64,000 nt of DNA from Aminobacter aganoensis (GTDB lineage: Bacteria; Pseudomonadota; Alphaproteobacteria; Rhizobiales; Rhizobiaceae): positions 1-64,000 of the forward strand of contig NZ_JACHOU010000003.1 in NCBI RefSeq assembly GCF_014206975.1. The letters run 5' to 3'. The notes beneath the pieces were generated by a model. It was not told the origin of the DNA and searched no databases. It saw only the letters and a program-made list of their open reading frames with translations. This document shows positions 62,269-64,000 of this stretch, piece after piece. Both the position numbers and the translations under genes were made by a program. Position 1 is the stretch's first letter. Each line of letters starts with the position of its first letter.

Positions 62269-63285
62269 TCAGTGTCCTCCCCCGCCTTCGCGATTGGCCT
62301 GGCGGATGTTCCAGATCATGATCGGCACGACGGCGAGCATGATGATGACGGCGATGGCAGCACCACGGCCGAAGTCGCCGCCGCCGCGGAACATCCAGTC
62401 GAACATCAGGTTGGCCAGAACCTGGCTGTTCCACTGGCCGTTGGTCATCGTCAGCACGATGTCGAAGACCTTGAGCACCAGGATGGTGATGGTCGTCCAG
62501 ACGACGGCGATGGTGCCCCAGATCTGCGGCACCATGATCTTCCAGAAGATCTGGAACGGGTTGGCACCGTCGATGACTGCGGCTTCGATTGTCTCCTCGG
62601 GAATGCCGCGCAGGGCGGATGACAGGATGACCATGGCAAAGCCGGTCTGGATCCAGATCAGGATGACCATCAGGAAAAAGTTGTTCCAGAACGGCGTCGA
62701 AATCCACACCTGCGGATTGCCGCCGAGATACTGCACGGCGGCGTTGAGGATGCCGATCTGGGTCTGGCCCTCGGCGCGGTACTCGTAGACGAATTTCCAG
62801 ATCACGCTGGCGCCGACGAACGAGATGGCGAGCGGCAGGAAGACTAGGCTCTTGGCGATGTTGCCCCACCAGATCTTGTCGGTGAGCACGGCGATGATCA
62901 GGCCGAAGAAGGTGCAGGCGGCCGGAACGACGGCGAGCCAGAGCAGGTTGTTGAAGATCGAGTTGCGGAACTCGCGGTCGCCGAAGGCCCAGCTGTAGTT
63001 GGCGAGCCCGACGAAGTTCTCGCCGCTGCGGTCCATGAAGGACAGCCTCAGCGTCTCGATCACGGGATAGACGAGATAGACGGTGACGATCAGCATCGCC
63101 GGGCCGACGAACAGCCATGGCCGGATGAGGCCCTGGCGGCGGAGGTTGTCGACGGCGGCAGCGCCCGAGACGCCGCGCGACGGGAAGACCGCGTCGAGGA
63201 TCTTGTTGGCGCCCCAGTAATAGACGACGCAGCCGCCGACGCCGATGATGATGGTGAAAATGGCTGAAACTATCTGTGCCGTCAT
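62269..63285 (-). CDS. aglF: Alpha-glucoside ABC transporter permease AglF
   Basis: A 338-residue CUT1-family permease with an extra N-terminal helix (VSAIFTIIIGVGGCVVYYWGANKIL) before the common six-helix core. The EAA loop is ALRGIPEETIEAAVIDGANPFQIFWKIMVPQIWGTI. It forms the channel with AglG. A 192-nt gap with a diverged mosaic repeat separates it from aglE. Confidence 0.92.
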   Translation of the reverse strand: MTAQIVSAIFTIIIGVGGCVVYYWGANKILDAVFPSRGVSGAAAVDNLRRQGLIRPWLFVGPAMLIVTVYLVYPVIETLRLSFMDRSGENFVGLANYSWAFGDREFRNSIFNNLLWLAVVPAACTFFGLIIAVLTDKIWWGNIAKSLVFLPLAISFVGASVIWKFVYEYRAEGQTQIGILNAAVQYLGGNPQVWISTPFWNNFFLMVILIWIQTGFAMVILSSALRGIPEETIEAAVIDGANPFQIFWKIMVPQIWGTIAVVWTTITILVLKVFDIVLTMTNGQWNSQVLANLMFDWMFRGGGDFGRGAAIAVIIMLAVVPIMIWNIRQANREGGGGH

Positions 63286-63334
63286 GGGATCAGTCCCTTT
63301 TCAACGGGCTGGTTCGAACAGACTGCAGGGATGG

Positions 63335-63466
63335 AAAGACGCCCCCTCATCCGCTCTCCGCGACGCCCGGGGCACCTCTTCCCAGCGGGAGAGGGACCGG
63401 GACGGCGCCGCCGGTGCCTTCCCCAGGGGAGAAGGCGGCCGCGAAGCGGCAGGACGAGGGGGCGAA
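63335..63466. repeat. Diverged mosaic repeat between aglE and aglF
   Basis: CCCCCTCATCC-type start, CTCTTCCCAGCGGGAGAGGGA and CCTTCCCCAGGGGAGAAGG hairpin cores and a GACGAGGGGGCG end: the same plan as the other mosaic copies but more diverged. It lies directly after the substrate-binding-protein gene inside the operon. Confidence 0.65.
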
Positions 63467-63477
63467 CTAAGACGCTC

Positions 63478-64000
63478 TTACTTGATCGCGTCCCAGCTCT
63501 TCTGGATGTCGGCGGCGACATCGGCTGCGGGCTTGCCGCCGACGAGGTCGATCATGCCGGTCCAGAATGCGCCTGCGCCGATCTTGCCCGGCATCAGGTC
63601 GGAGCCGTCGAAGCGGAAGGTCGAGGCGTTGACCAGGATGTCGCCCTGCTTCTTCAGCGCCTCGTTGCCATAGGCCTCCTTGTTCGCTGTCTTGAGCGGG
63701 GTCAGGAAGCCCGACTGGGCCATCCAGATCTCATGGGCCAGCGGCATCTTCAGGAAGTCGATGAAGGCGCGCGCGGACTTGGAGTCCTTGGCGATCGTGA
63801 ACAGCGTGCCGCCGCCGAGCACCGGGTTGCCGAGCTCGGGCTTGGAAGCCATCGGCGGCAGGTAGAAGAAGTCGGCATCCTCGCCGAGCTTGGTGCCTTC
63901 GGGGAAGAAGGACGAGATGAACGACGCCTGGCGATGCAGGTAGCACTTGGGCGGCACCGCAAACAGGCCCTTCGGGCTGTCGCGGAAGTCGGTCGCCGCG
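63478..64000 (-). CDS. aglE: Alpha-glucoside ABC transporter substrate-binding protein AglE, C-terminal part (partial)
   Basis: An open frame from the window edge down to a TAA at 63478-63480, 173 residues. The segment runs through ATDFRDSPKGLFAVPPKCYLH, FFPEGTKLGEDADFFYLPP, VLGGGTLFTIAKDSKSARAFIDFLKMPLAHEIWM and SDLMPGKIGAGAFWTGMIDLVGGKPA to a DIQKSWDAIK end, the C-terminal lobe of a carbohydrate-binding SBP. The N-terminus and signal peptide lie outside the window. Position before aglF confirms the aglEFGAK order. Confidence 0.88.
   Translation of the reverse strand, partial: AATDFRDSPKGLFAVPPKCYLHRQASFISSFFPEGTKLGEDADFFYLPPMASKPELGNPVLGGGTLFTIAKDSKSARAFIDFLKMPLAHEIWMAQSGFLTPLKTANKEAYGNEALKKQGDILVNASTFRFDGSDLMPGKIGAGAFWTGMIDLVGGKPAADVAADIQKSWDAIK

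Overview
The window looks like chromosome from a Mesorhizobium-like member of the Hyphomicrobiales (Rhizobiales). The signs are high GC, many ATGA-overlapping operons, a urease operon with rhizobial-type extra genes, an aglEFGAK alpha-glucoside operon, a sitABCD manganese operon with a Mur-type palindrome, a NodF/NodE-like acyl carrier protein and ketosynthase pair, and mosaic palindromic intergenic repeats. No phage, transposase, CRISPR array or rRNA was seen. One tRNA is present (tRNA-Arg, anticodon CCG).

Layout. 1-111: end of a probable aldehyde dehydrogenase, followed by two facing heptanucleotide arrays. 239-7249 (minus): a tightly coupled six-gene operon for oxidation and reduction of an N-heterocycle: FAD subunit, fused 2Fe-2S/Mo hydroxylase, 6-hydroxynicotinate-reductase-like Fe-S flavoprotein, UPF0280 (ApbE fold), AA_synth family protein and MarR regulator. 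Nicotinamidase pncA diverges from it, and pncB lies further on at 16.4-17.7 kb, so nicotinate chemistry is a reasonable but unproven theme. 8.1-9.5 kb: a Na+/H+ antiporter-like protein. 9.7-14.4 kb (minus): a branched-chain-amino-acid-type ABC importer. 14.6-16.0 kb: a large unknown membrane protein.

17.9-28.0 kb: a LysR regulator diverges from a plus-strand run of an agmatinase-family ureohydrolase (with a possibly structured leader), a polar-amino-acid importer lacking its own ATPase, a complete polyamine-type importer and a glutamine-dependent asparagine-synthase-like enzyme. This suggests uptake and breakdown of guanidino compounds or polyamines. 28-32.7 kb: MATE exporter, LysR with a divergent DUF1127 gene, HAD phosphatase and class II aldolase.

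32.7-40.1 kb (minus): urease genes ureD-A-[DUF1272]-B-C, then peroxiredoxin and DUF29 genes, then ureE-F-[DUF3995]-G. 40.3-41.8 kb: the NodFE-like pair. 41.9-49.7 kb: mixed single genes (GST, basic Lys/Ala-rich protein, P-loop kinase, mutarotase-like protein, penicillin-binding D,D-carboxypeptidase, cupin, YigZ, tRNA-Arg, secreted amidohydrolase). 49.8-51 kb: nhaA. 51.2-53.9 kb: an overlapping operon of ECF sigma factor, membrane anti-sigma factor and secreted subtilase. The anti-sigma periplasmic domain resembles the subtilase prodomain, which makes this the most interesting signalling candidate in the window. 54-58.1 kb: DUF2171 diverging from sitABCD. 58.3-64 kb (minus): aglEFGAK, with aglE cut by the window edge.

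A family of facing-hairpin repeats recurs at about 9.6, 13.0, 23.5, 57.2, 58.2 and 63.4 kb. Three of these copies sit directly after substrate-binding-protein genes inside ABC operons. Starts were chosen by Shine-Dalgarno spacing, overlap with the upstream stop codon and family N-termini; doubtful ones are flagged. All family names come from reading the translations; no database search was run.
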